Shown here: in pieces, positions 1 through 12,302 of the stretch | How positions within the stretch are numbered: the first letter of the stretch is position 1 | How the letters are laid out: the number at the start of each line of letters is the position of its first letter | Assembly: GCA_025766275.1 (NCBI GenBank) | Contig: JAFKAC010000145.1 | Coordinates: forward strand, 52,490 to 116,489 | Reading direction: 5' to 3' | From: Lactarius indigo | Lineage: Eukaryota > Basidiomycota > Agaricomycetes > Russulales > Russulaceae | DNA length: 64,000 nucleotides | Position numbers and translations under genes: made by a program | The notes under the pieces: generated by a model | Database searches by the model: none | The model's input: the letters and a program-made list of their open reading frames with translations, nothing else | What the model was told of the DNA's origin: nothing

Positions 1-1728
1 ATTGGGATGTGATTCGCGGTGTGCCTGTCGTGAATGATTCAACGTCATCTTGCCCACCAAAGTTTTGGCTCGTGTCCTGTCCCGCGTAGTCTTCCGACGA
101 ACTTGCTATTAATACGGCCGTCGAAGGCCTCTTAAACTCCGTATGCATGATTTCCGACGTGGGCTGGGAGCTGGCGGTGAAAGCGAACGTCCCGGGTGGA
201 GATGTAACCACAGTTCTGTGCCCCTCACGGAGGGAGATCCGATTATTCAGAGAGACGAGGAGGGTGTTGGAATATCTGCACCGGCACACGCCAACTGTCA
301 GCCATGATGTAACGAAAATCACAAGATAGGTCTCACAATTTTCCAAGGATGGCAGTTCTGTGAAGTGGTGTTTCAGATACGTTGGACCCGGATGGACATA
401 GTAAGATAAGTAGAGACGTACGGGCAGGTGAACCAGCGCTTGTCCTACGACAAGGTGGCGGGATCAGTCATCGAACGGAAGAAATTAATAATCACTCACA
501 GGGAATATGGCGAACATCAAAAGCGATACGATTCCCACGGTCACTGAAAGCAAACGATTAAACCAAGTAGCGCACCAGATCCGAGGGTTGGCTTACTGGT
601 CAATACGTTGGTCTCGATTGTCAAGCGAACGACTTTCGATAAGACGTGGTCACTGTAGTTTCTACCTCCTTCACTGCGTCGTCGTACTAGCTGTGGTAGC
701 GACGAGGGGAGAAATCAGTATGGACGCCCATAAGCAAAGCGCCAAGAATTTACGTGGTAAAGCATCGAGGCGGCAATGAGGATGTCGGACAAGGCATTTC
801 CGCTCACCCAAATCTGTAAGGGTCGTCGTTATTAGCGAAGAGTCGGGAGGAAGCAGGTAACCTGCAGATACGATGGCCTTACCAAGGCGAGTACCTTGAG
901 CACTCGGCCAGTCACGAACTTCTTGTGGATATATACCTACGGAGATGAGCCAAATTGGAAATAGTTTGGGACAGACGAGACTTACATAAACACCCCCAAT
1001 GCATGCACCCACTACGGCAGTAATTGAGCACTGGGAGGTAGGAAATTGAAGTAGAGGCGCGAGATTGATACGATAGACTCACGAGACATATGATCACGCC
1101 TATGAATAGAAACCGGTACGACCTCTCGCTGAGTATCCAGATGCGATACACGAAAAAAAATTGGACGGCTAATGAAACGATGGATCCGATAATGGGCACG
1201 TCGAAGCCGGACAGGTGGGGAGAGGTGAGGCGTCCTATATTGCCGAAGCCGGAGACGAGCCAATAGTAGAGGTCCGCTCCAGTGAGTGCTGTCTGCACCG
1301 TTTCGATCAAGAATATAGAGTATACTGCAGGGGAGCTGTTGTCAGGACGGAGTGCACAACCTGCAAAACGGGACCGAAGTAGTACATACCTAGTAGCTTG
1401 AGGGGTGTCCTATCTCCTGGGAAATTATAGGTGTACACGTCTTCACCGCGAATGAGCTTCGAGGATGGAGACAGGCAATAAGAAACTCACAGAGCTGAAC
1501 GACGAGAACCCCATACAAAGTCCAGTTCCACAGAGCTCCCAGCAACTAAAAAAGTGGGGAAGCATGTACCATCATCGATATGGAAGACTAAGCACCACAC
1601 ATACCATCGGGGCAATGCTACGGAATGAGGAGTCAGACTCGTGCTGTATGAACTAGTGCCAAATACAAAGACACTTACATCTCCTCAAGGTTTGGAAGGG
1701 CGGGGGGAGTTGGAGGGGGAGTTGACAT
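1..1728 (-). CDS. DUF6534-type multi-pass membrane protein, 3' end beyond window
   Basis: The gene runs leftward from an ATG at 1728 and has no stop codon before the window edge, so its 3' end is missing. Short exons joined by GT-AG introns give the order typical of basidiomycete DUF6534 proteins: a Pro-rich N-terminus, a membrane segment with WNWTLYGVL, the stretch ETVQTALTGADLYYW (about 1210-1310), FDVPIIGSIVSLAVQ with YRIWILS (about 1120-1200), a segment ending NALSDILIAASMLYH (near 760-810), then RLTIETNVLT (near 600) and the conserved SNTLLVSLNNR (near 240). After that comes a Ser/Thr/Pro-rich tail reaching base 1. About seven hydrophobic segments are expected. The family is large in mushrooms and has no established biochemical role; a plasma-membrane receptor-like topology is only an inference. 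A second member lies at 53.3-55.1 kb. Confidence 0.75.
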
Positions 1729-3208
1729 GGTTTGGGGATGGTGTACAGAGCCAAGCCGGTCAAGAACAGTGATCCCTAATGGTCCGGGGGCGGAGGTGGT
1801 CTGGAGAATATAACGGGGTTGGGAGAGTGGAGGGGGCCGATACTGCACAGGGAAATAGTGCCCAAGTTTTGATCCAGCCCTCAATATACAATCGGACGAG
1901 AGTCGGACGTAAGATGCTGGGCCAACGTGGCTATGGGCGCACTAAATTGACCCGTGCTGGCTTCCAATCATGTCGCAAGGCGCCAGTTCGATGATGAGCG
2001 CTTGAGCGCTGGCGTGAAGCTCCACTCATCACATGAAAACAACGAGGCGTTGACGTTCACCTGATCTGACACATATGTAGAAGTGTTCAATTCGCCATCA
2101 TAGTTTGATTGTGTAGCCACCGCGTTGATCGCCATCCCTAAACTTGAGCGTCAATGGTTAGAGATTCGTATGGTGCACCGCTGCAGGGAGGAGAGCAACC
2201 TATGCAGCTTGGCTATGCAGCTTGGACGTGTGCTGTGGTTTCGGGATCGGGAACGCTCATAAAACAGAACAAAACAAAACAAAACAATTTAGTATAGGTA
2301 TTTATTTTTAATGAAAAATAGAACCAAAAAAATTCAAATTGGCCGTTGTCGCCCGAAAAGCCCTAAAAATGATAGACCGAAGCGAGGGGGACACGAATCA
2401 TCACCTGGGAATTACCTAAGAATGCAGCCGATCCAGATCACCGTACGTAGCAACAAAACACATCCAAAACACATCTGGCCGTATCCAGCTTGGCCGATCC
2501 CTTTCCCGTCCATTTCCAAGTCATTTCCAAGTAATATCCGCACCGTGTATGACTAACCCGTTGCGTCTTTGATTGCATCTACTCTCTGACTCCAATCGTG
2601 TGCCGCTCGTCTTGTCACGGTGTTTTTCTGCACTACTACGGCATATCATATTCCTTATAGCTCAACAAATAAAATATCAGTCTCGTTCTCTCGACCAGTC
2701 GCTCTCTACTGTCTGTCCTGCTGTACTCCGTCTCATGACTCGACAAAATGAAACAACGACCCGCATTCCGCTTGGTCAACTTCGGTTTCCTTATCCACTT
2801 TACATTCACATCTCCTACTTTTCTCTTTCAACGCCACATTTATCTTTCTTTGCCTTTCGCCGATTTTGGTTCGGCGTTCTCGTCCATTACACAAGGAAGA
2901 AGAGAAGTGCAAAGGGCAAGGTGGTGAATGATACACTAACCTTGACACTACAGTAACGATGAAAAATCGGGACTCATGTGATCAGTGATCGATCATCGAT
3001 GATCACTGACATGGGCCGGAGATTAAAACTCAGATGCATAATACACCCCCACATTCCAGCAACCGACGATTCACTCTCTACTTTATTTCGAACATTCAGT
3101 CGACTTCGCCGACACCTAGTCGTGATACAAACAGGAATATAGCACTGCTGTAGTAGTCCAATATCTTGCTAGACTGTTACATTGTCTCTCCCCTCGCCCC
3201 TCCCGTCG
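1729..3208. other. Gene-free intergenic region
   Basis: I see no supportable gene here. The short open frames have no family signature and no intron structure. The stretch holds a small AAAAC tandem run (2269-2286), AT-rich sequence around 2290-2330, pyrimidine-rich sequence from 2580 to 2900, and the imperfect palindrome listed separately. It lies between the 5' end of the DUF6534 gene and the 3' end of the transporter gene, so it should contain the former's promoter. Confidence 0.5.
2975..3013. repeat. Imperfect palindrome
   Basis: The sequence opens with CATGT and closes with ACATG. Inside, CAGTGATC is mirrored by GATCACTG, and the centre consists of overlapping GATC/ATCGAT units. With a few unpaired bases it could form a stem of about 17 bp. 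It lies about 200 bp downstream of the transporter stop codon, which is transcribed toward it. It could be a 3'-end structure, a protein-binding palindrome or chance. Confidence 0.5.
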
Positions 3209-5928
3209 TTATACTTCCTCCGATCCGCCGGTGCGTTTCTTCTCGTCAATAACGTCTATGGTTGCATGATCTTGTTCTCCGTTCACCCCTTGCAGTGAGT
3301 GTTTGCGCTCCTCTGATCTTTCATCTGATACATCTGCCCCTGCCTCTGCCGCTGTTCTTCCTGACGCTGTTGTGTCTCCAGTTGCTATCTCTTGGTCTGG
3401 CTTCGCACGCGCGGCACCTTGAATCGTAGTCCGCTTTAGAGAATATGCCTTGATAAACAGTACTTCGCCGTCGTGGTCGCGCATGAGAACACTTCCAGGT
3501 AGTCTTTAAGAGTTCTAGCTACTCACCCATGACGAATCCCACCCCGACAACAGGTGTGTTGAAAACCCATATCGCGCTAATCGCCTGCGCATAAGCATGG
3601 ATTATCTGCCCCTTTTCGGGTTGCTACAATGATGCGGCGCTCAGTCCAAAAAAAAAACCGATGATTGTTAAAAGTATATACCGGGAGACTTTGGAGCGTC
3701 CGGACACTCTCGGAAAGCGCCGCGGGTGAAGTGTCGAACCCACTTAGGTCAGGAATTCTATTGATCTTCCTCTTGAGAATGCTTGTATAGATCGCCTGTC
3801 CAATCGAGATCCCAACAGTGCCACCCATAGTCCTAATTACGAGCTCAGGGACAGATGCAACGACGTGCACGAGGTCCACGTACCTGAGGAAGCCAAAAGC
3901 TCCCGTAGACGTGGCCATGTCTTTGAGGGGCATGGCGGCTTGCAAGGCAATGAGTGGTGTCTAGGGACAAATGAACGACTTTGAACGCGCAATGTTGTGG
4001 CCATACCTGGAACAGACACCCGATGCCAATGGCGGCAATCAAGGGATAAAGCACCTTCTTTGCCCTTCGCCAGAGAAAATCAGTCGGGTAGGTAGTGGGT
4101 GAGTATGTCGAGTATGTCCTACGTGTTGGAATGATCATCTAGCGTGATCATTAAACCCCATCCGAGAATCATAATTGCCCAAGCGGCCCAAATTATGCCA
4201 CGGTATGTTCCCATGCGAGTAATAGTCACACCCGAGACGGCGGAAATTACAGCAGCACCGAGGGAAAACGGGATCATCCTGAATAGTGTGTCAGGTGGCA
4301 ACGAACATACAGTCAGACACCCCCCCCCCCCCCCCCGTGGATCTCACCTAATACCAGCACCGGTTGCAGACGATCCAAGGACTTGGAAGTAAAGAGGAAG
4401 GTAATAAGCACCTAATAGAATAAGACCATCGCAAATGGGACTCAGGAAGATTCTAAATGGTTTACCAGCAAAGAATGTGACGGCGTGGAAAAAGCATGTA
4501 ATCAATATGATTCCCGTAGTTCGTGTCTGTATTGCGGCGTCAGCAAATGGTTGTCTCCTGCCAAAACAGCAGAAACCAACCCTAAATAACCGAGGGGGAA
4601 TGATGGGTGACCGGGTAGTCAAAATCTCGTTAATTGCGGCGAGGATCAACAGCACGGATCCAACACAGAGCAGTGTGATCGTTTCGGTAGTTGACCCTTA
4701 AGACGAATCAGAAAGTAGATGGAGTCACATAAACCGAACGCACAGCTGGTTTCACCGCTATTCAAACCAATGAGGACACAGACGACACCAGACATGAGCA
4801 AGCCCAGGCCGAGGAAATCGAATTGGCCCAAGTGCTGCTGCAGTGACATTCCCTGGTGCGGATTCAGATTGAGGAAAAAGAATAGTATGACACCAGCGAT
4901 GCCCCCAGTGGGTCTACGACATCGGTTGGAAATAAGGTAAAGACGGAAGACTGCTCAGACGCACAAATTAATCCAGAAACACCTGGGATAAACGAACAGA
5001 GATGAATGTCTCAGATGCTAGCATATACGAGCACAGATGTCTCCTCACCATCTCCACGACACATGGTCAGTGAAAACACCCCCAAGGAGAGGCCCAACCA
5101 CGCTGAGGATGGAAAAATGTTAAGAACCTGGGGACGACCCGAATTGCGAAACACTTACCTTGCAATTCCCCACGTCGCACCAAACCAGCCGGCATATTTG
5201 CCACGACTGTGGGAAGTGAGCATGTGAATACATAAGAACAGAGAACTAGACCCACTCTTGCAGAGAAACGATGTCGGACATAGTAATCTGAACGAGCTGG
5301 ATGATACCACCCCCTCCGATGCCTTGGACAGCGCGGCATATGATTAGCCAGGTCAAGCTTTGTGCAGCGCCACAGAGGGCAGAACCCAACTATGACTTGG
5401 TATCAGCGGAAGGACGAGGGATAGACTATGTACCGGCAACATACTAAGAATATCAAGATGGCGGAGTAAAGAACAGGTTTTCTCCCAATTAGGTCAGACA
5501 GCTTCCCGTATAGAGGGGAGAGCGCGCTTGCAGCGAGTAGGTACGCGCTGACAAGGGTGTGTGACGGAATTGATGGCGGAAAGTGGATGACGTATATACC
5601 TGCCAACCCAACTGTAGTTTTTACCCTCACCAAGATGTTCGACGATAGTGGGTAATGCTGTGGCGACGATGGTCTATCGGAAGTAAATCGTCGGCGATGG
5701 GGGGGCCATAAAAATTTGAAAAGGAATGGATACCTGGTCCAATGCGGCCAAGAAAATGCAGGCCATGAGACCAGAAAAGACTATCCCGAGTCGATTGTAC
5801 GGGAGAACATGCTGTTCTGTCGCTTTCCAGGAGGCGCCAGCTTTCGGTTTCTCCTGGGCTGATGGCAAGTCCCTGTCGTGGGAAGGTTGCGCGGCCGTAG
5901 GGCTAATGTGCTGAGAAGAAATCGACAT
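3209..5928 (-). CDS. MFS transporter, drug:H+ antiporter type (about 14 TM)
   Basis: The ATG at 5928 starts a hydrophilic N-terminus of about 45 residues, then the first membrane segment ending FLAALDQ. After an intron comes TIVATALPTIVEHL, the classic end of TM1 and start of the first loop in fungal 14-TM MFS efflux pumps. Further exons carry the loop 2-3 motif GKLSDLIGRKPV (about 5490-5530), the glycine-rich RAVQGIGGGGIIQLVQ (about 5290-5340), GPLLGGVFTDHVSWRW (about 5030-5090), LPLYFQVLGSSATGAGIR (about 4345-4410) and GGTVGISIGQAIYTSILK (about 3780-3830). The tail from about 3210 to 3430 is hydrophilic and rich in Asp, Glu, Thr and Ala. At least nine introns are needed, and one holds a run of 17 G on the coding strand. 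It should be a plasma-membrane or vacuolar exporter of toxic or secondary metabolites. The substrate cannot be read from sequence, and no biosynthetic genes lie nearby. Confidence 0.85.
4320..4336. repeat. Homopolymer C17 (+ strand) in a transporter intron
   Basis: An uninterrupted run of 17 C lies between the transporter exons ending GAGI and starting MIPF. On the coding strand it is poly-G inside a GT-AG intron that starts GTGAGATCC, so its length does not affect the reading frame. Such a tract is prone to length variation. Confidence 0.85.
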
Positions 5929-6768
5929 GAATACAACAGACCGACGGGAGGATGGGGACTGAGTCAGAGGTGGGGGCCGTCAAACAGTCGGCGAGAAGAG
6001 TCAGAACAAGGGTGCATTCGTGGGACAATACATTTAACTGTCCTGTAGTGATTACTGGCAAGGGCTTGAGCATGACCAGTTGTGGGACGAACGAGTTCCT
6101 GGGCGCACGAAGTCGGCACTTTCGGCACGGCATCATCGATTACCCGTCGGCATTATCATTACGTGGCCCTACTCTGGTTCTGTAGATCGCAACCGCATCC
6201 GAATCGGCTCTCACTTTGGGTCATGGAGCAGAGATTCAGCATGGAGAGACAGCCATAGCCATAGAGCAGACACAACTCAATGGCGGGCCCGCAAACACAC
6301 TCACATTGCCTATCTGTACCTTGACACGTGCGTACTATTTGGCATCGAATATGCGGTTCCGAAGAGTCTAGATAAAATTGTTGAGCCCGAAAATAGAACC
6401 CATATCTCATTGTCTCTCTCACAGCGTGAGCGCCAGCAGGGAACCGTCACCCAAGGCGCTCGCGTCTCCACATGACCACAGTTTACTGTAACATGTCTGC
6501 CATTGCCATGTCAATCCGTAAAAGTCCCTGTCATGCGCAAACGTCCATTCATGACCCAAGTCTCCTGGCCGACCCCGACCATGGCGGAATAAGGTTTTCC
6601 GCCGGAGTTTACCATGCCATCATGTGACCACCTGTGTGAAGGTTGGAGATTAGATTTGACTAGATTAGATTAGCTTAGTAACCAATTTCCACGAGTCAGA
6701 GTAATCCGTGGCAAGCCCTTCGACAACCCTTGTACCCCCTCTACCTCACCTTTCTCTTTCTCTTTGCA
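5929..6768. other. Divergent intergenic region between the transporter and Ran
   Basis: Both flanking genes start here and are transcribed outward, so both promoters lie in these 840 bases. I see no coding feature. Open frames at 5952-6475 lack family signatures. A TTAGATT/TAGATTAGATTAG direct repeat lies at about 6650-6680, and a pyrimidine-rich stretch (about 6730-6765) immediately precedes the Ran ATG, as is common for highly expressed fungal genes. Confidence 0.45.
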
Positions 6769-7882
6769 ATGACTACCGCCGCCGAAATTCCCACTTTCAA
6801 GCTTGTGCTCGGTAAGCCACATCGCCATCTCTGATCTCTTTGCCATCTGAGCTATTCACAATCTGTCCTACTTCCCTCGTGCGATCGATCCGTGATCCTG
6901 CATTCTCGTTTTCATCACCACTCCCGCACTGCCTTTCTTCTCTCTGCTCCTTCTGTGACGCGTAGTTGGTGACGGAGGAACGGGAAAAACCACCTTTGTC
7001 AAGGTAAGCGTGGGATTCGTCACCCTGCGCCTTGACCATCATCTAATCCCAGTTTCTCTTTGCAGCGTCACTTGACTGGTGAATTTGAGAAAAAATATAT
7101 CGGTGTGTATCCCCTTACCGCGATCACCTTGTTCCCTATTTTTTTTTTGTTTCACTTCTGCTCATGCGGGCCGCTACAATGCACAGCCACCCTTGGAGTC
7201 GAAGTCCACCCTCTATCCTTCTCCACCAACTTTGGCACTATCGTCTTTAATGTCTGGGATACTGCTGGGCAAGAAAAGTTCGGTGGCCTTCGCGATGGTT
7301 ATTACATCCAGGGCCAGTGTGGCATTATCATGTTTGACGTCACGGCCCGCATCACTTATAAGAACGTCCCCAATTGGCACCGCGATCTCGAGCGTGTGTG
7401 CGAGAACATTCCCATCGTGTTGTGTGGAAACAAGGTCGACGTTAAAGTGCGTCTTGCCCACAACTGATATAATACCTTGTCGGACTTTCCTTTCTTGGAT
7501 TCTAGGAGCGGAAGGTCAAGACCTCCACTGTGACCTTCCACCGGAAGAAAAGTATCCAATACTTTGAGATCTCTGCCAAGTCCAACTACAACTTCGAGAA
7601 GCCTTTCCTGTGGCTTGCTCGTAAATTGGTTGGGTAAGTCAGCCGTCTCAATACTTTCTCGCACTCGATTTATATATCGACGTTCCAGAAACCCAGCTCT
7701 TGAGTTTGTCGCAGCTCCTGCACTTGCACCCGCTGAGGTTCAAGTTGACTCTGTTCTGATGGAACAGTATAACCGGGAGTTGGCGCAGGTACGATCACCA
7801 TCTCACCTATGCGATCATCATCTGACGACGTGCATCTCAGGCTGAGGCTGTTCCCCTTCCAGAAGAGGAAGATGACCTGTAA
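6769..7882 (+). CDS. GTP-binding nuclear protein Ran
   Basis: Seven exons (6769-6811, 6966-7003, 7066-7102, 7187-7446, 7506-7633, 7689-7788, 7841-7882) give 215 residues, the normal Ran length. The P-loop GDGGTGKTT is at residues 16-24, the switch II motif [16 protein letters not shown] and the base-recognition motifs GNKVD and EISAKSN are intact, and the protein ends with the acidic EEEDDL tail typical of Ran (no prenylation cysteine). It is the Gsp1/Spi1 orthologue: it cycles between RanGTP in the nucleus and RanGDP in the cytoplasm, powering importin- and exportin-driven transport and spindle assembly. The switch I region spans the third intron. Nothing is unusual apart from the many short 5' exons (43, 38 and 37 bp). 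Confidence 0.97.
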
Positions 7883-8204
7883 TCTCCTTGTTAACGTGCA
7901 CTACTCTTATCTCGATCAACGACATGGCTTGTTCTATACAGCAATTTCTCCTCGTTTTTCCTCCTGCCCCTCTTCTCGTCCATCGTACAGATTCTATGCA
8001 TTCGAAGCGGTGAGCCTAATGTGCATGCTTAGTTGTCGTCTTGTGCGTGCGGTTATGGCGTAGTACAAGCTAGACGTATGATGTGGGCTTTCGTACGTAC
8101 GTTATACTTACAATGTAGTCTGCTTTGCCTGTCGCTAGAAAACACGGAGACCCGGTCCGGAGTGCACTCGTGTGAGGTCTGTCCTGCCTTGTCAGTGACC
8201 ATAC
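7883..8204. other. Ran 3' region and Bcs1 promoter
   Basis: This is 322 bases between two co-directional genes. It should hold the Ran 3' UTR and the start of the Bcs1 transcript. There is no coding feature; AT content rises around 8090-8115. Confidence 0.4.
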
Positions 8205-9855
8205 ATGGCCGCGGCAGCAGCAACATCACCAGCATCTCAAAGCGCACATGCGGCGGGAACTTCTCTTCTTGGTTCTATCACAGCTGATAAGTGCGTCTGG
8301 TCCACGCTACAATGACTTCGTCACGCTTACCACCCTACCAAGCATAGCCCTTACTTCCAAGCCGGCTTTGGCTTGATGGTGAGCAATTGTCCAGAATTGA
8401 CGTGCGCACTGACTGTCGAAAACACAGGGCGTCGGAGTTGGCATCACCGTGCTCCGCCGAGCCACGGTGCTTGCCTCCGTCGCGCTTCGCCGGCGCCTGC
8501 TCGTCACGCTCGAGATCAACAACAAAGACCGCTCGTACGCCTGGTTCCTCGCCTGGCTCGCGCACCACCAACGCACCGCCCGTCGGCCCGCCTGGGCCCA
8601 CTCGCACCAGCTGAGCGTCGAAACCGCCTACGCACAACGCAACAACGGCAGCGCCGACGTGTGTTTCAGCCTCGTCGCTGGACCTGGCGTACACTGGCTC
8701 AAGTACCGTGGCGCGTGGATGCAGGTACGTTTTCCCTGCTCATTCCCAAACTCTTCACACACCCCGCCTCACCTTATGGCGACGCAGGTGAAGCGCGAGC
8801 GCGAGACGCGCGCCATGCAGATGGCGTCTGGCACGCCGTGGGAGACGGTCACGTTGACGACGCTCTCGCGCGATCGCGCGTTGTTTGCGCCGCTGCTTGC
8901 GGAGGCACGCGATACGGCACTGCAAGGGCAGGAGGGGCGTCTCGTCGTGCATACTGCGTGGGGCGCCGAGTGGCGCCCGTTTGGGCAGCCCCGCGGTCGG
9001 CGCCCCCTGCGCAGCGTCGTGCTCGCGCGTGGGGTCGCAGAGCGCATTGTCGAGGACGCGCGGGCGTTCCTCGCGCGCCGCGAATGGTATGCTGACCGAG
9101 GTGCGTCCCCTTTTTTCGATACAGTGCGAGACTGATGGAAAAGTTGATGGTGAAAGGGATCCCGTATCGTAGAGGGTATCTGCTGCACGGTCCGCCTGGA
9201 TCGGGCAAGTCGTCGTTTATTCAGGCGCTCGCGGGCTCGCTGTCGTACGACATATGTCTGCTGAACCTCTCTGAGCGTGGCTTGACCGACGATAAGCTCA
9301 ACCACCTGATGTCAAATGCGCCAGAACGGAGTTTCATCCTCATAGAGGACGTGGACGCGGCGTTTAACAAGCGCGTACAAACGAGCGAGGATGGGTGAGC
9401 AGGCGCTAGTGATTGCCTATACACACTCTCCCGGGATCGCAGCTCATGGAGACATATATAGATACCAATCCTCGGTGACTTTCTCGGGATTCCTGAACGC
9501 TCTAGACGGCGTCGCCTCTGGGGAAGAGCGTATCATATTTCTCACGACCAATCACATAGAGAGACTCGATCCCGCACTCATCCGGCCTGGTCGCGTTGAC
9601 TTGGCCGCTCTCATCGACGATGCCGATCCAGAGCAAGCCAAAACGCTTTTCACGAACTTCTATGGCACCGAACAAGCGGAAGGCGGCGCTTCTGCTGAAG
9701 TGGAACAACTTGGAAATCAACTACAGGAGATCGTGAACGACGGCATAATGGCGAACAGGCGGATTAGCATGGCAGCACTGCAGGGCACGTTCATCAGGCA
9801 CGACGCAAAAGATGCTGTGGCATCAACGAGAGAACTTTTGGCTGCGCAACAATAG
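8205..9855 (+). CDS. BCS1: Mitochondrial chaperone Bcs1 (AAA ATPase)
   Basis: Six exons (8205-8290, 8348-8378, 8428-8724, 8788-9100, 9157-9394, 9462-9855) give 452 residues, close to yeast Bcs1 (456). The N-terminal part has the single membrane segment ([17 protein letters not shown]) and the BCS1-specific region with WLAHH and VKRERETR. The AAA module follows: Walker [10 protein letters not shown] near residues 253-261, Walker [12 protein letters not shown] near 303-310, and the downstream [19 protein letters not shown]. Bcs1 sits in the inner mitochondrial membrane and translocates the folded Rieske iron-sulfur protein into complex III. Two introns (8725-8787 and 8379-8427) were placed by keeping MQ-VKRER and LM-GVGVGI continuous; the first is a multiple of three and would read through in frame. 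The start gives a short Ala/Ser-rich leader, consistent with internal targeting. Confidence 0.95.
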
Positions 9856-10304
9856 AAATACGTCGTTTGCACCAGCAGAGTAAAAAAATACAGTAGAATA
9901 ACTCGTAATGCATGTGGATTGGCAAGCTATTTTCGCAAGCAAGATGAGACCATGATATTGTGCTTTGGGTCCAGCAAATCATCACGGAGTAGTAAGTGGC
10001 ATAATCTTTGCGATGATGCGACTGTGGTAGGACTGGTTTATTCTCTGCTCGGGCTACAGTTGCGACTCCCCCCCCCCACCACCACTTTTTTTTTTTGAAC
10101 AGCCTCCTTCAATGCCGTTGTGATTCGACTCGGAAGTACCCCTCCGAGTCCATACCTTACAAGAGTACACAATTACGGGATATTTCCGCATTTTATCTCG
10201 CCCTCATCCACCAGGTTCTCGCCGTGGACCCTGCTAGCACAACTTCTGCTCTCTCGTTCCGTCACTGCCAATGGGCCTGTTACGGCTCAGGTAGCCGGAC
10301 ATGT
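9856..10304. other. Gene-free stretch after Bcs1
   Basis: This is the Bcs1 3' region followed by low-complexity tracts: a C-rich run and a T run at about 10068-10097. No gene is supportable. Homology with the 14.8 kb copy of the protease upstream region begins at about 10305. Confidence 0.4.
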
Positions 10305-12140
10305 ACACGCGACCGGTTTCCAAGGACTGGGAAATTAATCAACTCCGGTCTCTTCCAGCTCCCTTCCACAAGCCTCAGGCTGGAGGCGTCATCGATACAT
10401 CATCCCGTACCCGTGGGCGACCTCGGCTCTCTTCACTGGCAGGTGTAGTTATTTCATACAGTCACGGCCTGTCAGTTTTCTAACACCGTCAAATTCCCGC
10501 ACCGCAACGACTAACGTTTTGGCTAATGTCATGCACAACAGGTCTCTAGGCTACGGAAGGCATGAGGTTTTGAGTGATTCTCCCGCAGGAAAGACCACAA
10601 CATAGTTCTTTTGCAGACAATGCAAATAGCTCATTGGGAGATCGTAAGTAAAGACGAAAGGGAGCCCGCACATTTGGAAAGTTCTTTCAGTAATCGATTG
10701 GGTGCTTGGACATGTCGTATTGGGCCTAGTCTGACTTCACTGTGTGTCTTGCTTCACTTCACGGCTCCTCATCACGGTCTGTCGGGGGCCGCAGGCGTGT
10801 CCTGTCGACACTGTAGTAATTTTCCGCGGTTCTACTTCTAACTCGATTTCAACGCTTAATTGTACCATCAAGGCTCCACCACGCTGGTTTCCGGACCTCT
10901 AGTTTTCAAATAGTTGGAGACCCTATCATCGATCACGCGCTACTATAGGCTCTCTGTCCTCTCCGCACTTGTCACTACTTTCCTCGGGAACCTCGCTTTG
11001 CCTTTTACAACTCATTGGGATGACGTGCGTGTGAAGTGGGAAACTCTCGGTCACCTTACCGCCGACACCACGATCGACCTCCACATCGTGCTTCGGCCCA
11101 GCGCAAGAGTCCCTTGATTGATGCTCTCTACGAGGTCGGCACTTGCACATCCTCGCCACTCCTCTGCACGCGCCTGCCCTCATGTGTCCACTGCCCCATT
11201 TCAGATATACGCGTACCTGTCTAAGAAGCAGGTCGCTGAACTAGTCGCAGACACGTTCACTCCTGGCTTACGACGCTTTCCTAGGCGCATCGCATCGGCT
11301 CTACGGACAGGCGAGATCGTTGTAACTCTCCGCTAGACCAGCTAACTTGCACACTCCCTGTGTGGCGTTGTATGATTACGTGCAAGGTGTCGCGCTGACG
11401 ACGCACTTCGATCCTCCGCTCGTGAAATAGCTCTGGCAGACGCCGCGCAAGCGCTCCAGAGGAGAAGCGGTCAAGGCGCCGTCTGGGGAGCCTGTCACGG
11501 TGTTGTCAAGGCGCAATGACGTTGACGAAGCTGACCTGCCATTCGTGCGCGCGCTGACAAGACTCTCACATATGTGCCTGGCGCGACAGGAAGGAATGTG
11601 CTCGGGCTTCGAAGGTCAATACCTGAGCCTGGCAGATCTGACGGGCTTTCATGAACGAATTTCGTGTCGAAGCAGCCGCGACCCTCACCGTCGCGCAGGT
11701 CGACAGTAGTGTTGTACGACCGAGTGACCCCGATTCGGTGAACACCAACATCCAGTACATCGGGCCACCTGATCAGATCCCGTTACTGTAGAATCTTCTA
11801 TAGCATCAGTGACAATTGACGGCGCCGTTAATGAGCCAGCTCCGGGCGGTTTGTGCCTCGAGTGGCTCAACCACGTGCTTATCCAACTGGACGTGCCGCA
11901 GATGATCAGCACACCATACGATAACGACGAACTGTATCCCCCGCTGGAACATGCGGCGTCCGCGCCGTTTATGGCGAGCGGCAGCAGTGAGGGAATTTAA
12001 TTGGCTGTGGACCGCAGACTAAGTCCAATTCCGTCCCGCCTTCCCTGCGTCCTGTACGTGTGCCATTTTGTTTATTGCTTGCAACCAGCGGACTAGCGCA
12101 GGCACAAATCGCTTACCAGACCGCCATGTCTTCGCAGTCA
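10305..12140 (+). pseudogene. Sedolisin (peptidase S53, tripeptidyl-peptidase type) pseudogene, copy A, 3'-truncated
   Basis: Several frames must be combined to follow an S53 protease. A signal-like segment (LSVLSALVTTFLGNLALPF, about 10950-11010) is followed by the prodomain traces WETLGHL, DLHIVLRPSA, LIDALYEVGT and AYLSKKQVAELVA (about 11030-11260). These resemble pro-kumamolisin sequences with WE, LHI and HLSK-like motifs. Weaker catalytic-region traces follow (DLTGFHERI near 11630; LEWLNHVLIQLDVPQMIST near 11860-11910). Frameshifts and stops interrupt every part. Similarity to copy B, including about 600 bp of upstream sequence, runs to about 12140 and then stops, so this copy lacks the 3' third with the catalytic Ser region. 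Live S53 enzymes are acid-acting secreted peptidases; this copy cannot encode one. The boundaries are those of the duplicated segment. Confidence 0.72.
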
Positions 12141-12302
12141 CAATTCTCACCTGGCAAATGGCTCGAAAGGTTGAATATTACCAAATAGATATATATAATT
12201 TTTAATTCTGACCAACCAATACACGTTTGATTATATAAGTTACAGTAAGTACGTAAAATCACTGGAAACCACGCAAGCGTAGAAATTCTGCCTCCAAAAC
12301 AC

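Noticed and set aside
8769..9305. Arg/Ala-rich minus-strand open frames over Bcs1
   Set aside because: They are GC-rich antisense shadows of conserved Bcs1 exons and have no signature of their own.
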